Below are positions 1 to 9,083 of a stretch of 64,000 nucleotides of DNA, in pieces. The position numbers and the translations under genes are program-made. Under the pieces are notes generated by a model. It made no database searches, was not told the DNA's origin, and was given only the letters and a program-made list of their open reading frames with translations. Position 1 is the stretch's first letter. Each line of letters begins with the position of its first letter. The DNA is from Lederbergia lenta NBRC 16444 (GTDB lineage: Bacteria; Bacillota; Bacilli; Bacillales; Bacillaceae_C): contig NZ_BCVC01000003.1 of the NCBI RefSeq assembly GCF_001591545.1, positions 1 through 64,000 on the forward strand, given 5' to 3'.

Positions 1-200
1 CGACTAGCAAACTTCACGATTCTTCCTACGATAAGTCAACATCGGTTCGCCTTGCAGGCTTACCGTGTTTCCTTTATCTCGTCAGAAAACAACAAGGATC
101 CTCGACTAAAACCGCCACGTCCTGTGGCAACGTCGACGCACCCACATCCTGTGGGCGCAGGTTGTACGTCGCTTAACAGGCGCTTTCGCTTTTCTTTTTA
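1..200. repeat. Truncated copy of a dispersed intergenic repeat
   Basis: This GC-richer stretch has no convincing gene. It contains the repeated word CATCCTGTGG / CGTCCTGTGG and ends in GTACGTCGCT followed by GCGCTTTCGCTTTTC. A second, shorter relative lies at 53851-53916 and shares CGACTA(G/C)CAAACTTCA and TTGTACGTCGCT but lacks the middle part. Similar REP-like intergenic elements are common in Bacillaceae as I remember them. The copy is cut by the window start. Confidence 0.6.
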
Positions 201-241
201 TAATATTCATATCATAACATGGTTTCCAAAATAGCGAATAA

Positions 242-279
242 AAAAATCCCCTAGGATTAGGTTACTCCAGAGGATTTTT
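242..279 (-). terminator. Probable intrinsic terminator of the 94-aa gene
   Basis: On the minus strand AAAAATCCTCT pairs with AGGGGATTTTT, with one mismatch and a 16-nt loop, followed by a T-run. It lies just past the stop codon of the gene at 288-572. Confidence 0.6.
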
Positions 280-287
280 AATAGCCT

Positions 288-572
288 TTATTGTTGTTGC
301 TCTTCTTTATTATAATAATCTACACTGTACATTGCACCTTCACTTACCATCCTAGAATCACCTAAATCATAAGGGTCTGGATTTCCTGCTTTTTCTACAA
401 GATCTTCACAAGCGCTTGGATTTTGTTCGCACCATAATGATACAACTTTATCTTTAACCGATTGATAAACATCCATGGCCTTTGCTCTATTTTCTTGCTT
501 CGAAAAATATTTAGCACCTACTCCAGCAACGCCTAATCCCAAAACAAGCATTGAGTTTAATCGTTTAGCCAT
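288..572 (-). CDS. Small single-pass membrane-anchored hypothetical protein (94 aa)
   Basis: I do not recognise a named family. The N-terminus (residues about 7-22, LNSMLVLGLGVAGVGAKY) is a short hydrophobic helix. It is followed by a charged segment and a cysteine-containing middle (WCEQNPSACEDL), and the tail ends in glutamines. The start is well supported by an AAGGAGG box 8 nt upstream of the ATG. The gene follows the trp operon in the same direction after a 118-bp gap, has its own terminator and is probably a separate transcript. The function is unknown; it is real on the strength of the RBS, the terminator and coding composition. Confidence 0.7.
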   Translation of the reverse strand: MAKRLNSMLVLGLGVAGVGAKYFSKQENRAKAMDVYQSVKDKVVSLWCEQNPSACEDLVEKAGNPDPYDLGDSRMVSEGAMYSVDYYNKEEQQQ

Positions 573-690
573 TGAAATCGGCCTCCTTTTTCACCTTTGC
601 CTTATATATACCCATCTTTTCAGTACATTAAGCTGAATAATATGACAATAATATTAAAATGAAAAGACAAAAAATGAGGATGTGTAGGGT

Positions 691-1494
691 TTACGAAATA
701 TAATCGACTGTTGCCTTGTTCAACTTAGATGCAGCAATCAGTTCCTTGATTTGCTCCCGCTTTCCAGCAGCTAATAATTCCACAATTTTACTACCAACGA
801 TAACTCCATCACATGATGCTCCTAATTCTTTCACCTGTTCTGGTGAAGAAACTCCAAAACCTGCGAGTACGGGAGCAGCAGAAAAAGCTTGAAGTTCCTG
901 TAAATATGCTGATAGGCCTTCCTCATATTGGGTTCTTGCTCCTGTTGTCCCTTTTACTGTCACAGCGTATAAAAATCCTTCTGTCTTTTTAGCAATTCGT
1001 TCTATTCTGCTCTTTGGACTTGTTGGAGAAACAAGTCTAATCAGCGCAATTTTTTGATCTGTAAACACAGGTGTAACAAGCTCTTCTTCTTCCAAAGGTA
1101 AATCCGGGATAATTAATCCGTCCACACCTACCTCCTCACAACGCTTAGCAAACTTTTCAATTCCATAGGCAAAGATCAAGTTAAAATAGGTCATGAGAAC
1201 GATCGGAATCGTTCTTGATTCTTTCCATTCATCTAAACTTTGCAATATGCCCGATAATGTTGTTCCATTTGCTAGTGCCCTTAGTCCGGCTTCTTGAATT
1301 ACAGGCCCATCCGCAACTGGATCTGAAAATGGAATACCAAGTTCTACGGCTGTTGCTCCACTTTCTTGAAGAAATAAAATTTGTTCTTTCAGGGCGTCTA
1401 CCCCGCCGTCACCTGCCATAATATATGGAACAAAAGCCTTATCTCCATTATTCTTCACAGCTGAAAAAGCTGCATCAAGTTTCTGTTTACCCAT
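691..1494 (-). CDS. trpA: Tryptophan synthase alpha subunit
   Basis: The protein cleaves indole-3-glycerol phosphate to indole and glyceraldehyde-3-phosphate and passes indole to TrpB in the cytosolic alpha2beta2 complex. The 267-aa TIM barrel is the usual length. The family signature [15 protein letters not shown] is at residues 50-64, including the catalytic Glu51 and Asp62. The phosphate-binding end is present as [10 protein letters not shown] and [10 protein letters not shown]. It is the last gene of trpDCFBA. Its ATG overlaps the trpB stop codon by 8 nt, so translation is coupled. No strong terminator was seen in the 118-bp gap downstream. Confidence 0.97.
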   Translation of the reverse strand: MGKQKLDAAFSAVKNNGDKAFVPYIMAGDGGVDALKEQILFLQESGATAVELGIPFSDPVADGPVIQEAGLRALANGTTLSGILQSLDEWKESRTIPIVLMTYFNLIFAYGIEKFAKRCEEVGVDGLIIPDLPLEEEELVTPVFTDQKIALIRLVSPTSPKSRIERIAKKTEGFLYAVTVKGTTGARTQYEEGLSAYLQELQAFSAAPVLAGFGVSSPEQVKELGASCDGVIVGSKIVELLAAGKREQIKELIAASKLNKATVDYIS

Positions 1495-2692
1495 GATTCA
1501 TACCTCCAATTGCTTCTCTCACTGCATCTACATCCTTATCTCCCCTACCAGATAAACAGATAACTAATGTTTCTTCTTTATTCATTTCTTTAGCAAGTTT
1601 CATTGCATACGCAACAGCATGGGAGCTTTCCAATGCAGGAATAATTCCTTCTAATTTTGTAAGTGACTGAAAAGCATCTAATGCTTCCTTATCTGTAGCT
1701 GATGTATAAGTAACACGACCTGAATCTTTCAAATGGGCATGCTCTGGTCCTACTCCGGGATAATCAAGCCCAGCTGATATGGAATGTGCCCCGACAATTT
1801 GCCCATGATCATCTTGAAGCAAATATGAAAGTGTACCATGTAAAACTCCAGCTTTACCATCCGTCAAAACCGCTGAATGTTTACCAGTTTCAATTCCTAA
1901 ACCAGCTGCTTCTACACCATATATTTTCACTTCATGATCTTCTACGAATGGATAAAACATTCCCATCGCATTACTGCCGCCGCCAATGCACGCAACAACC
2001 GCATCGGGTAATGTCCCTTCCTGTTCAAGCATTTGCTGCTTCGTTTCTTTGCCTATCACGCTCTGGAAATCCCGAACGATTCTCGGAAATGGATGTGGTC
2101 CCACGACCGAACCTAATATATAATGCGTATCCTCTACATGAGCGACCCAATAACGCAATGCCTCATTTACCGCATCCTTCAATGTACCGCTTCCCTGGGA
2201 TACACTTCTAACCTCCGCACCCAATAGTTCCATCCGAAATACGTTTAATTGCTGACGACGAATATCCTCTTCTCCCATAAATACAATACATTCCAATCCC
2301 AATAAGGCACAAACGGTTGCTGTTGCCACTCCATGTTGCCCCGCACCAGTTTCAGCTACTACTTTCTTTTTTCCCATCCGCAACGTTAAGAGCGCCTGGC
2401 CAATCGTATTATTAATTTTATGGGCTCCTGTATGATTCAAGTCTTCACGTTTTAAATAAATTTTTGGACCACCTGCAAATTCCGTTAAATTTTCCGCAAA
2501 ATATAGAGGAGTCTCTCTTCCAATATATTGCTTCAAGTAATAGTCCATTTGTTGTGTAAATTCTGGATCGACGATTGCCTTTTCATACTCTTCTTCTAGC
2601 TCCAATACGGCTGTCATTAATGTTTCTGGAACAAATCTACCACCAAAGTCACCGTAACGGCCTTTTTCATCAGGTGCTGTATAAACTGCCAA
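1487..2692 (-). CDS. trpB: Tryptophan synthase beta subunit
   Basis: This PLP enzyme joins indole and serine to give tryptophan. It has the conserved PLP-lysine motif [10 protein letters not shown], the [10 protein letters not shown] loop and the phosphate-binding GGGSNA. The family N-terminus [15 protein letters not shown] begins right after the proposed TTG start. That TTG has GAGGAG about 10 nt upstream, while the ATG at 2710 (giving 407 aa) has only a weak RBS, so I prefer the 401-aa form; either is possible. The start lies inside the end of trpF, a tight overlap typical of this operon. Confidence 0.96.
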   Translation of the reverse strand: MAVYTAPDEKGRYGDFGGRFVPETLMTAVLELEEEYEKAIVDPEFTQQMDYYLKQYIGRETPLYFAENLTEFAGGPKIYLKREDLNHTGAHKINNTIGQALLTLRMGKKKVVAETGAGQHGVATATVCALLGLECIVFMGEEDIRRQQLNVFRMELLGAEVRSVSQGSGTLKDAVNEALRYWVAHVEDTHYILGSVVGPHPFPRIVRDFQSVIGKETKQQMLEQEGTLPDAVVACIGGGSNAMGMFYPFVEDHEVKIYGVEAAGLGIETGKHSAVLTDGKAGVLHGTLSYLLQDDHGQIVGAHSISAGLDYPGVGPEHAHLKDSGRVTYTSATDKEALDAFQSLTKLEGIIPALESSHAVAYAMKLAKEMNKEETLVICLSGRGDKDVDAVREAIGGMNHG

Positions 2693-3308
2693 CTTTTCCA
2701 CTCTCCTCATTTTTTGCTTTCATTATGAATGCTGTTATTTTCTCTATATCTTTCTTTCCTTCTGTTTCCACACCACTTGAAACATCTACACATGCAGGCT
2801 GAACTTTTGCGATTGCTTCGGCCACATTTCCTTCATTCAATCCACCTGCCAAAATTACTTTTCCCCTAGGTATGGTCTGGTCGGTCAACAAACTCCAATC
2901 AAATGGTATTCCGCTACCACCTCGAAATTTCAAGCCTGGGCTGTCAAGTAAGTAATATGCACATTCATAGTTTCTAAGTGTATTCAGATCATCCTTATCA
3001 TTTATAGAAAATGCTTTAATCACTGGCAATGATATTTTTCGGCAAAATTCTGGTGATTCATCTCCGTGTAATTGGATATAATCGAGATCTGCTATTCTAG
3101 CAATTCGCATAATATTTTCATATGTTTCATTGACGAAAACACCGGTGGTTTTTACATGCTTAGGAAGCTTTTTAATAATTTCACCCGCACGCTCAGGAGT
3201 AATTTCTCTCGTACTGTTCGCAAACACAAACCCGAGAAGATCGGCTCCATTTTCACTGGCAGCAAATGCCGCTTCTTCGCTAGTAATGCCGCAAATCTTC
3301 ACTTTCAC
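2670..3308 (-). CDS. trpF: Phosphoribosylanthranilate isomerase
   Basis: TrpF catalyses the Amadori rearrangement of phosphoribosylanthranilate to CdRP, the third step of tryptophan synthesis. The 212-aa single-domain TIM barrel starts with the hallmark KVKICGIT, whose Cys is catalytic. It also has the GVFVN strand, [10 protein letters not shown] and the SSGVET phosphate site near the end. The start is GTG immediately after the trpC TGA, with GGCGG upstream; a second in-frame GTG lies 6 nt later. The 3' end overlaps trpB. Confidence 0.95.
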   Translation of the reverse strand: MKVKICGITSEEAAFAASENGADLLGFVFANSTREITPERAGEIIKKLPKHVKTTGVFVNETYENIMRIARIADLDYIQLHGDESPEFCRKISLPVIKAFSINDKDDLNTLRNYECAYYLLDSPGLKFRGGSGIPFDWSLLTDQTIPRGKVILAGGLNEGNVAEAIAKVQPACVDVSSGVETEGKKDIEKITAFIMKAKNEESGKVGSLYST

Positions 3309-4097
3309 TCATTTCACCGCCTTAAGCAGTGGCACGCGAATATCAGACATTGTCTCTGCAATATTGTCGGAACGCATCAATGTTTCTCCTACAAGGATCG
3401 CTTTTGCTCCTGCTGCCTCTACTTGTTCCACATCAGCTCGAGTCCGAATACCACTTTCACTCACAAGCAAAATATTTTCACCTTTTAACATAGACGCTAC
3501 TCGCTCTGTTACACCTAAATCAACGTCAAATGTTTTCAAATTCCGATTATTAATGCCAACAATGCGAGCACCGATTTTCAATGCCGTTTCTGCTTCTTGT
3601 TCATTGTGAACTTCAAATAAAACATCCAAATTTAATGCCCTTGCATAGTCGTATAAATCCTTAAGGCGATCTTCTGACATCGCTGCAGCAATTAACAATA
3701 TCACACTCGCTCCATGATCTTTTGCTACATCAATTTGAATCCGATCTATCATAAAGTCTTTGCATAGCAATGGTACTTTAACCGTTTTTGCTACAGCTGA
3801 TAAATCTGCCATCGACCCTTTAAAGAAGGTTACATCCGTTAAAACCGATATAGCACCTGCTCCAGCTTGCTCATATTGTTTCGCTTGGCTTATTGGGTCC
3901 ACGTTCTCATTAATAGCACCTTTTGATGGCGACGCACGTTTCACTTCAGCAATCACGTTTATTTTCTCTGTCTGTTGAAAGTTATCATATAATGAAGGTC
4001 TTTCTTGGACTGTCTCTACTTTATGTGCGTTGTATATTGCTTTTAATTCCCTTACCTCAATTTCCTTTTGTGCAAGTATTCTGTCTAGTATTGTCAT
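3309..4097 (-). CDS. trpC: Indole-3-glycerol phosphate synthase
   Basis: TrpC closes the indole ring from CdRP. The start is set at the ATG of MTILDRILAQ, one base after the trpD stop and with GGGAG inside trpD's end; a longer in-frame start at 4139 would run 40 bp into trpD and adds no homology. The 262-aa protein carries EVKRASPSKG (about residues 50-60), LCKDFMID and the VSESGI phosphate loop. It is a stand-alone IGPS, not fused to TrpF. Confidence 0.96.
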   Translation of the reverse strand: MTILDRILAQKEIEVRELKAIYNAHKVETVQERPSLYDNFQQTEKINVIAEVKRASPSKGAINENVDPISQAKQYEQAGAGAISVLTDVTFFKGSMADLSAVAKTVKVPLLCKDFMIDRIQIDVAKDHGASVILLIAAAMSEDRLKDLYDYARALNLDVLFEVHNEQEAETALKIGARIVGINNRNLKTFDVDLGVTERVASMLKGENILLVSESGIRTRADVEQVEAAGAKAILVGETLMRSDNIAETMSDIRVPLLKAVK

Positions 4098-4098
4098 A

Positions 4099-5127
4099 TT
4101 AAACCACTCCCATCTTTGCTGATTGTTTACTTTTTTCAATTAAATATTCTAATTTTGATAAAGCAGCTCCAGAGTCAAGACTCTCCCTAGCTAGTTGAAT
4201 ACCTGCTTGAATGGTATCCACTTTTCCATGTGCGAATATTCCGATACCGGCATTTAAAATGACTGTATCTCTAAACGGTCCTTCGTCACCTTTCAACACG
4301 CTCATCATGATACGTGCATTCCGATCCGCATCCCCACCGGCAATTTCATCGATAGAATATGTTGGAAGCCCTACTTCTTCCGGTCGTAAAATCATTTTCT
4401 TTAATTCACCATTTTCCAAAATAACGAGATGATTTTCCCCAGCTAGTGATGCTTCATCCATATGGTTAGCTCCATTAATAATAACAGCCCTTTTTCGGCC
4501 GAGTTTCTTTAGAACTTCCCCCATTAGCATTAGTTTATCGCGACGATAAATGCCGAGCAGCTGCGTATCAAGCTGAACTGGATTGGTCAGTGGTCCAATT
4601 AAATTAAATATTGTAGGTACCCTTAAATCCTGTCTGACTTTCATAACTGCTTTCATTCCTGGATGAACATTAGGGGCAAACAAGAAGGTAATACCATTTT
4701 CTTTAAGTAACTCTGCCGTCTCTTCTGGACTGCTATTTAACGATACACCTAGCTGCTCAAGTACATCAGCACTTCCCGTTTGACTCGAGACACTTCTATT
4801 GCCGTGTTTCGCAATTGTAATTCCTGCACCTGCAATAACAAAGGCAGAAGTTGTGCTGATATTAAAACTTTTCGACCCATCTCCACCTGTTCCACAATTA
4901 TCTGTAACACTTCCTTGAATTCCACTAATTGCTGTTGAGCGTTCACGAATGGCCTTAACAAGCCCGGCAATTTCTTCGGCAGTTTCTCCTTTAAGCGCAA
5001 GCAAGCCAAGCAATGCTCCTGATTCACTTTCAGAAGCTTCACCTGCAAACAATTTTCGAGCCGCTTCGGTCATTTCTTCCAATGTTAAACTTTCTCCAGC
5101 CATTAGCTTTTGCAAATACAGTTTCAT
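4099..5127 (-). CDS. trpD: Anthranilate phosphoribosyltransferase
   Basis: TrpD transfers phosphoribose from PRPP to anthranilate. It has the PRPP-binding motif DNCGTGGDGSKSFNIST near residues 82-98, then KHGNRSVSS and NLIGPLTNP, and the usual length (342 aa). An AGGAG box precedes the ATG. It is the first gene of the cluster. Anthranilate synthase (trpE and trpG/pabA), which normally precedes it, is absent, and the leader of two T-boxes sits directly upstream. Confidence 0.96.
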   Translation of the reverse strand: MKLYLQKLMAGESLTLEEMTEAARKLFAGEASESESGALLGLLALKGETAEEIAGLVKAIRERSTAISGIQGSVTDNCGTGGDGSKSFNISTTSAFVIAGAGITIAKHGNRSVSSQTGSADVLEQLGVSLNSSPEETAELLKENGITFLFAPNVHPGMKAVMKVRQDLRVPTIFNLIGPLTNPVQLDTQLLGIYRRDKLMLMGEVLKKLGRKRAVIINGANHMDEASLAGENHLVILENGELKKMILRPEEVGLPTYSIDEIAGGDADRNARIMMSVLKGDEGPFRDTVILNAGIGIFAHGKVDTIQAGIQLARESLDSGAALSKLEYLIEKSKQSAKMGVV

Positions 5128-5153
5128 TATAATCCTCTCCTTTTTTATAATAT

Positions 5154-5430
5154 AAAAAGCCCTCCGTAACCACAGTTAATATGTGTTTACAGAGGGCGTT
5201 CAGTTCGCGGTGCCACCTCTATTGAAGAATTACTTCTTCGTCTCATTGGGTACCGAATAAGATGATCGATCCCCTATCCTTTTAACGGTGGAAGCCGGAT
5301 ACCCCTACTCAACTTTCAAGGCATCTCTCATAAGTCCATTCCACTATGTTGTTCGCACCGGATTCTCACCAACACCGGTTCTCTTTGGGCAACAAACAAA
5401 GTGTACTCTTCTTAATCATCGATTTAAATA
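5154..5430 (-). promoter_or_regulatory. T-box riboswitch, tryptophan specifier (trpD-proximal copy)
   Basis: Read on the minus strand this is a full T-box leader. It has an AGTA turn, the distal loop GGTGTTGGTGAGAATCCGG, and the specifier loop GAA-TGG-A (TGG complement at 5336-5338). The T-box bulge TGGCACCGCG (5206-5215) is followed by a long terminator hairpin (about 5156-5196) and T-run. Specifier UGG means tryptophan. The C in UGGC pairs with a G discriminator base, as known for Bacillus tRNA-Trp. Uncharged tRNA should favour read-through into trpD. A TATAAT-like box at 5448-5453 has no good -35. Confidence 0.93.
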
Positions 5431-5489
5431 TTCATCTAATATACGATATTATAGTAAGAAATAACATTACGTAACCTAAAAAACACAAA

Positions 5490-5780
5490 AAGGGCCCTCA
5501 TCCAAAGGACGAGGAACCCGTGGTACCACCTTCATTAGCTGAAAAATACAGCTCACTTTGCCGGCAACAAATAAGAATTACTTATTGCCCGTCTTTAGTA
5601 ACGCCAAGACATATGCGCCAAATCCTAATACTTGTTTTTACAAGGTTCAGTTTGGAGGCTCAGAAGTCCATTCACCATTTCTGCACACTGGTTCCCACCG
5701 ACCACCAGCTCTCTATAGTACGACAAAATAGTTACTTCTCTTCATCACTGCCTGAAATATTTTTTAAAGTTTGAATTATT
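5490..5780 (-). promoter_or_regulatory. Second T-box riboswitch, tryptophan specifier (promoter-proximal copy)
   Basis: A second complete T-box lies upstream on the same strand. It shows the AGTA turn, the distal loop CTGGTGGTCGGTGGGAACCAG, and the specifier loop GAA-TGG-A (complement 5668-5670). The T-box TGGTACCACG (5522-5528 core) is followed by its own terminator CCTCGTCC/GGATGAGG with T-run (5496-5514). The variable base is U instead of C, so pairing with a G73 tRNA would be a G-U wobble. Together with the next leader it forms a tandem Trp T-box, an arrangement known from some trp operons of the B. cereus group. Confidence 0.88.
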
Positions 5781-5784
5781 TATC

Positions 5785-5813
5785 ATCTTAACTTTTTAAA
5801 ATCAATATGTCAA
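5785..5813 (-). promoter_or_regulatory. Sigma-A promoter of the tandem T-box / trp operon
   Basis: On the minus strand TTGACA (5808-5813), a 17-bp spacer and TAAGAT (5785-5790) form a near-consensus promoter just upstream of the first T-box. It is the obvious start point for the whole leader and trpDCFBA. Confidence 0.8.
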
Positions 5814-5837
5814 GATGTAATATCATTTTTTTCTTCC

Positions 5838-6728
5838 TTATATTTCATTCTTACTTCCATAGCCATGAATTTTTTCCTGAGAAAATCCTCTACCTAATAT
5901 CTCTGATGCATTGAGAAAAATAACGAATGATGTTGGTTCTTGTTCTTGGAGGACCTTTTTTAAGTAAACTGCTTCAGATTGTTCGACTACACAAAGAATA
6001 ATCGATCTTTCTTTATTCGAATAACCACCAAGTGATTTTACCTTTGTCAATCCTCTGTCAATCTCATCGCGGATAATCCGTTGAATTTCCTCTTCTTTTT
6101 CAGTTATAATCATTACCAGTTTTGTCGGTGATGTATTGAGTTGAACGAAGTCAATAACTTTGCTCGTCACATAGATGGAAATTAACGCAAATAAAGCAAG
6201 CTCTAAGTTAAATACGATAGCTGATGTTGCAACAACCAAGCCATCTACAAGCAACTGTGCAAATCCACTTGAAAAGCCGGTGTATTTTTTTAAGAGTTGA
6301 GCAATCATTGCTGTTCCTCCTGTTGACCCACCACCTCTATATACGATACCAAGCCCAATACCAAGTACAATTCCACCATAAATTGCACCTAGCATCGGTT
6401 CAGTGAGATGTAAATCAACTCCTTGTGTCAGCCAAATAATAAAAGGCACAGACAAGGTACCGAGCAATGTCTTTGCACTGAATTCCTTACCAAGGATAAC
6501 TAAGCCTATGAGAAATAAGGGCAAATTAAGAGCGAATTGAACGATCGCAGGGTTCCATTGATATAATTCATATAAAATTGTACTAATGCCAGAAACTCCT
6601 CCAGCCGCAAGACGTGCTGGTAGTAAAAATACATTATATGCGAAGCCTACGAGTCCTGCGCCAAATAACACTTGTAAATATTCATAAACAATCATCTTTT
6701 TTGAAACATTTCTTACCATCGATAACAT
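5838..6728 (-). CDS. YitT family membrane protein (DUF161/DUF2179)
   Basis: This is an integral membrane protein of 296 aa with five or six hydrophobic segments between residues 15 and 185, containing LPARLAAGGVSGIS and the glycine-rich YRGGGSTGGTAMIAQLL. A soluble C-terminal domain (about 205-285, TEKEEEIQRIIRDEIDRG...) matches the DUF2179 layout of YitT/YebE/YvjA proteins. The family's transport role is not established. The start ATG has AGAAAGGAAAG just upstream. It has no operon partner; its start faces the end of the LysR gene. Confidence 0.88.
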   Translation of the reverse strand: MLSMVRNVSKKMIVYEYLQVLFGAGLVGFAYNVFLLPARLAAGGVSGISTILYELYQWNPAIVQFALNLPLFLIGLVILGKEFSAKTLLGTLSVPFIIWLTQGVDLHLTEPMLGAIYGGIVLGIGLGIVYRGGGSTGGTAMIAQLLKKYTGFSSGFAQLLVDGLVVATSAIVFNLELALFALISIYVTSKVIDFVQLNTSPTKLVMIITEKEEEIQRIIRDEIDRGLTKVKSLGGYSNKERSIILCVVEQSEAVYLKKVLQEQEPTSFVIFLNASEILGRGFSQEKIHGYGSKNEI

Positions 6729-6824
6729 CTTTCCTTTCTGCCTTTCATTGCCTATAAAATATGAGTATATAAATAATATTCAAGGATGTCCGGGTATTCA
6801 TATGACGATCAGTTTCTATGAAGC

Positions 6825-7712
6825 CTATTTAAATGGAAACTCATGCCCTTCCTTATGTCTATACTCTTCAATTGTTTCAATAAATTTCTCTAGTGAAGCC
6901 GTGAGAAATGCTTCTTTATTACGAATAAAGACTGTTTTAATTTTGCTATATTCTTTAGAAATACTATGGCACTGAATGAATCCTCGCTCTTCATGATACT
7001 TTACAGAGGAGCGCGGTACAAAAGAAACACCTAAACCTGAATACACACTCCCTAATATTGTCTCCAGTGTTCCTAATTCCATGAATTTCGAAGTAGTTAC
7101 TTGTTCGTCCCTTAACCATTCTTCCAATTTCGCCCTATATCCACAACCTGAATGAAAGACTAGAAAAGGTTTTCTCTTTAACTCCTCGACTGTTACAGGA
7201 TTCGTATCAGAAATAAGTACAAGCTCCTCTTCAAATACATCATATTGCACTAAATCAGGGTGAACTCTATTTCCTCGCCCTGTTATAAACGCACCATCTA
7301 ATCGATAATTAAGCACCTCATCAATTAACTGCTCTGACACTCCTGTTGTCAATGATAAATCGATATGTTGATACTTTTTATTGTAATTCGACAAAATAAA
7401 CGGTAATTGAATCACGGTTTCTACAGAACCGATATTCAGTTTACCCGTGGGCGTATCCGCATCAAGAAAAGCTTTCTCCATATCTGAGACCAATGATAAT
7501 ATTTTTTCTGCATAGGTAATCAATTGTTTCCCTTCAGGTGTTAAGGTAATCCCTCGATTATGACGATGAAAAACCGGCGTGTTAAGCTTTTCTTCTAGCC
7601 TTTGTATTCTTGCTGATACATTGGATTGAACATAATTTAATTCTTTTGCAGCTTTACTAATATTTCCACTTTCAGCAACCTTCATAAAAATATATAAATC
7701 TTTCAACTCCAT
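6825..7712 (-). CDS. LysR-type transcriptional regulator
   Basis: The protein has an N-terminal winged HTH (residues about 1-60, with GNISKAAKELNYVQSNVSAR and RGITLTPEG). A periplasmic-binding-protein-like effector domain follows to residue 295. The start is the ATG of MELKDLY, with AAGGGGTG 10 nt upstream; the in-frame GTG at 7724 overlaps that RBS and is unlikely. The gene is divergent from an EamA transporter across a 160-bp gap, the classic layout of a LysR regulator controlling its neighbour. The effector is unknown. Confidence 0.92.
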   Translation of the reverse strand: MELKDLYIFMKVAESGNISKAAKELNYVQSNVSARIQRLEEKLNTPVFHRHNRGITLTPEGKQLITYAEKILSLVSDMEKAFLDADTPTGKLNIGSVETVIQLPFILSNYNKKYQHIDLSLTTGVSEQLIDEVLNYRLDGAFITGRGNRVHPDLVQYDVFEEELVLISDTNPVTVEELKRKPFLVFHSGCGYRAKLEEWLRDEQVTTSKFMELGTLETILGSVYSGLGVSFVPRSSVKYHEERGFIQCHSISKEYSKIKTVFIRNKEAFLTASLEKFIETIEEYRHKEGHEFPFK

Positions 7713-7874
7713 ATAAAAAATCACCCCTTACTATTAGGCAGGAAAATGCCTTTTCGAACGTTCTGCCATCATAAATAATGATACCTTATATCACTATTAA
7801 TCATTTTACATGATGGATACACTAATGTTAAATAGTATGTAGAAGAATATTGAATCGTGTGCGGAGGGAACAAC

Positions 7875-8840
7875 GTGAAGAAGAGTTTTTTGTATGGTGC
7901 CTTTTTATGTCTAATAGCAAGTATATCTTGGGGAGCGATGTTTCCAGTCGCTAATCATTCATTTCAATATATTGAACCTTTTTATTTTACTATTTTTAGG
8001 TATATCCCAGTCGTCATTATTTTAGCTATCATGTTATGGTTTAAAGAAGGTAAACAAGCATTCAAATCTGAAGGGAAAGGGTTCCCTCTTTGGTTTTTCG
8101 GAACAATGGCTTTCACTGTATATAATTTGTTTATCTTTTGGGGCCAAGATGCAATGGGAAACTCTGGAGTCTTATTAGCCTCCATAATGGAAGCACTGAT
8201 GCCAATGATTTCTGTATTAATTTTATGGCTATTACATGGGCAACGTCCTAAAATATACACGATTAGCTGTATCATGATCGCTTTTATAGGTGTTTTATTG
8301 GTTATCACTAAAGGGGATCTGAATAGCTTCTCATCTATGGGCAATCAATTAATTCCTATCTTCGCCATTTTCGCTTCAGTAATTGGGTGGGTTATTTATA
8401 CGATGGGAGGCGGCAAGTTTTCGGGCTGGTCTGCGCTTCGTTATTCCACACTTACTTGTTTATACGGAACAGTCACAGCTACAATCCTAGTCCTTTTTGC
8501 AACAACCTTGGGCTGGGTGGAGGTACCAAAAATATCAGCGATTTATTCTGTGAAATGGGATCTGGTATTTATGATTATTTTCCCAGGAGTGATTGCACTA
8601 CTTGGTTGGAATGTTGGAGTTAGTATTATTAAACCTGTGAATGGGCTACTCTTTATTAACTTTGTTCCCATTACTACAGTGATCGTTACCTTCCTTCAAG
8701 GTCACCGACTAACGGTTTATGACCTGATTGGAATTACCCTTGTTATCATAGCTCTGATACTCAACAACATCTTCCAACGCAGAAGATCGGAAAACGGAAA
8801 AAGCAAGGCAGTTCAGAAAAAGTTACAGTCTGCTTCCTAA
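7875..8840 (+). CDS. EamA/DMT superfamily transporter
   Basis: This multi-spanning permease (about 10 TM helices) has two EamA repeats, SISWGAMFPVANHSF at the start and AIFASVIGWVIYTMGGGKFS opening the second half. The family exports or imports amino acids and other small metabolites; the substrate cannot be told here. The start is a GTG preceded by GGAGG at 7 nt; the upstream in-frame GTG at 7857 contains that RBS in its own codons. It is transcribed away from the LysR gene and ends at a strong terminator. The tail is a basic cytosolic stretch (QRRRSENGKSK). Confidence 0.9.
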   Translation: MKKSFLYGAFLCLIASISWGAMFPVANHSFQYIEPFYFTIFRYIPVVIILAIMLWFKEGKQAFKSEGKGFPLWFFGTMAFTVYNLFIFWGQDAMGNSGVLLASIMEALMPMISVLILWLLHGQRPKIYTISCIMIAFIGVLLVITKGDLNSFSSMGNQLIPIFAIFASVIGWVIYTMGGGKFSGWSALRYSTLTCLYGTVTATILVLFATTLGWVEVPKISAIYSVKWDLVFMIIFPGVIALLGWNVGVSIIKPVNGLLFINFVPITTVIVTFLQGHRLTVYDLIGITLVIIALILNNIFQRRRSENGKSKAVQKKLQSAS

Positions 8841-8847
8841 CTGAAAA

Positions 8848-8880
8848 AACCGATAATCCTAGTGAAAAGGATTATCGGTT
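8848..8880 (+). terminator. Intrinsic terminator of the EamA gene
   Basis: A perfect 13-bp stem, AACCGATAATCCT / AGGATTATCGGTT, with a 7-nt loop and a short T-rich tail lies 8 bp past the stop codon. Confidence 0.8.
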
Positions 8881-8902
8881 CTTCTTATGAGATCTTTGTC
8901 GA

Positions 8903-9027
8903 AAATTGCCACTTAGCCTGTAAGGGAGGATCACAGACAGTAAGTGCTGTGTGACCGCCACTAAAAGTACTGTAACGGCTAGTATATCTTTTGCCACGGC
9001 CAGTATTTTCACGTTAACGGCTAGTAA
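8903..9027 (-). repeat. 21-bp-period tandem repeat, locus A
   Basis: Read on the minus strand, six units start with TTACTAGCCGT, ATACTGGCCGT, ATACTAGCCGT, TTAGTGGCGGT, TTACTGTCTGT and TTACAGGCTAA. Each is 21 bp except the fifth (20 bp). The first 11 bases are conserved and the last 10 vary. Two relatives with the same period lie at 29670-29795 and 39088-39212. The locus fills the gap between the EamA gene and the next small gene. Confidence 0.8.
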
Positions 9028-9083
9028 GCAACTTTTTCATATTTGCACTAGGACGCTTCCTCTTAAAAAGGCGCTAGATTGTA

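Noticed and set aside
52-234. 60-codon plus-strand open frame
   Set aside because: It lies within the dispersed repeat, has no RBS and its sequence reflects the CCTGTGG repeats.
8903-9027. Tandem repeats as a CRISPR array
   Set aside because: Units are contiguous 21-mers with a conserved front and drifting back half. There are no 30-40-bp unique spacers, no leader and no cas genes.
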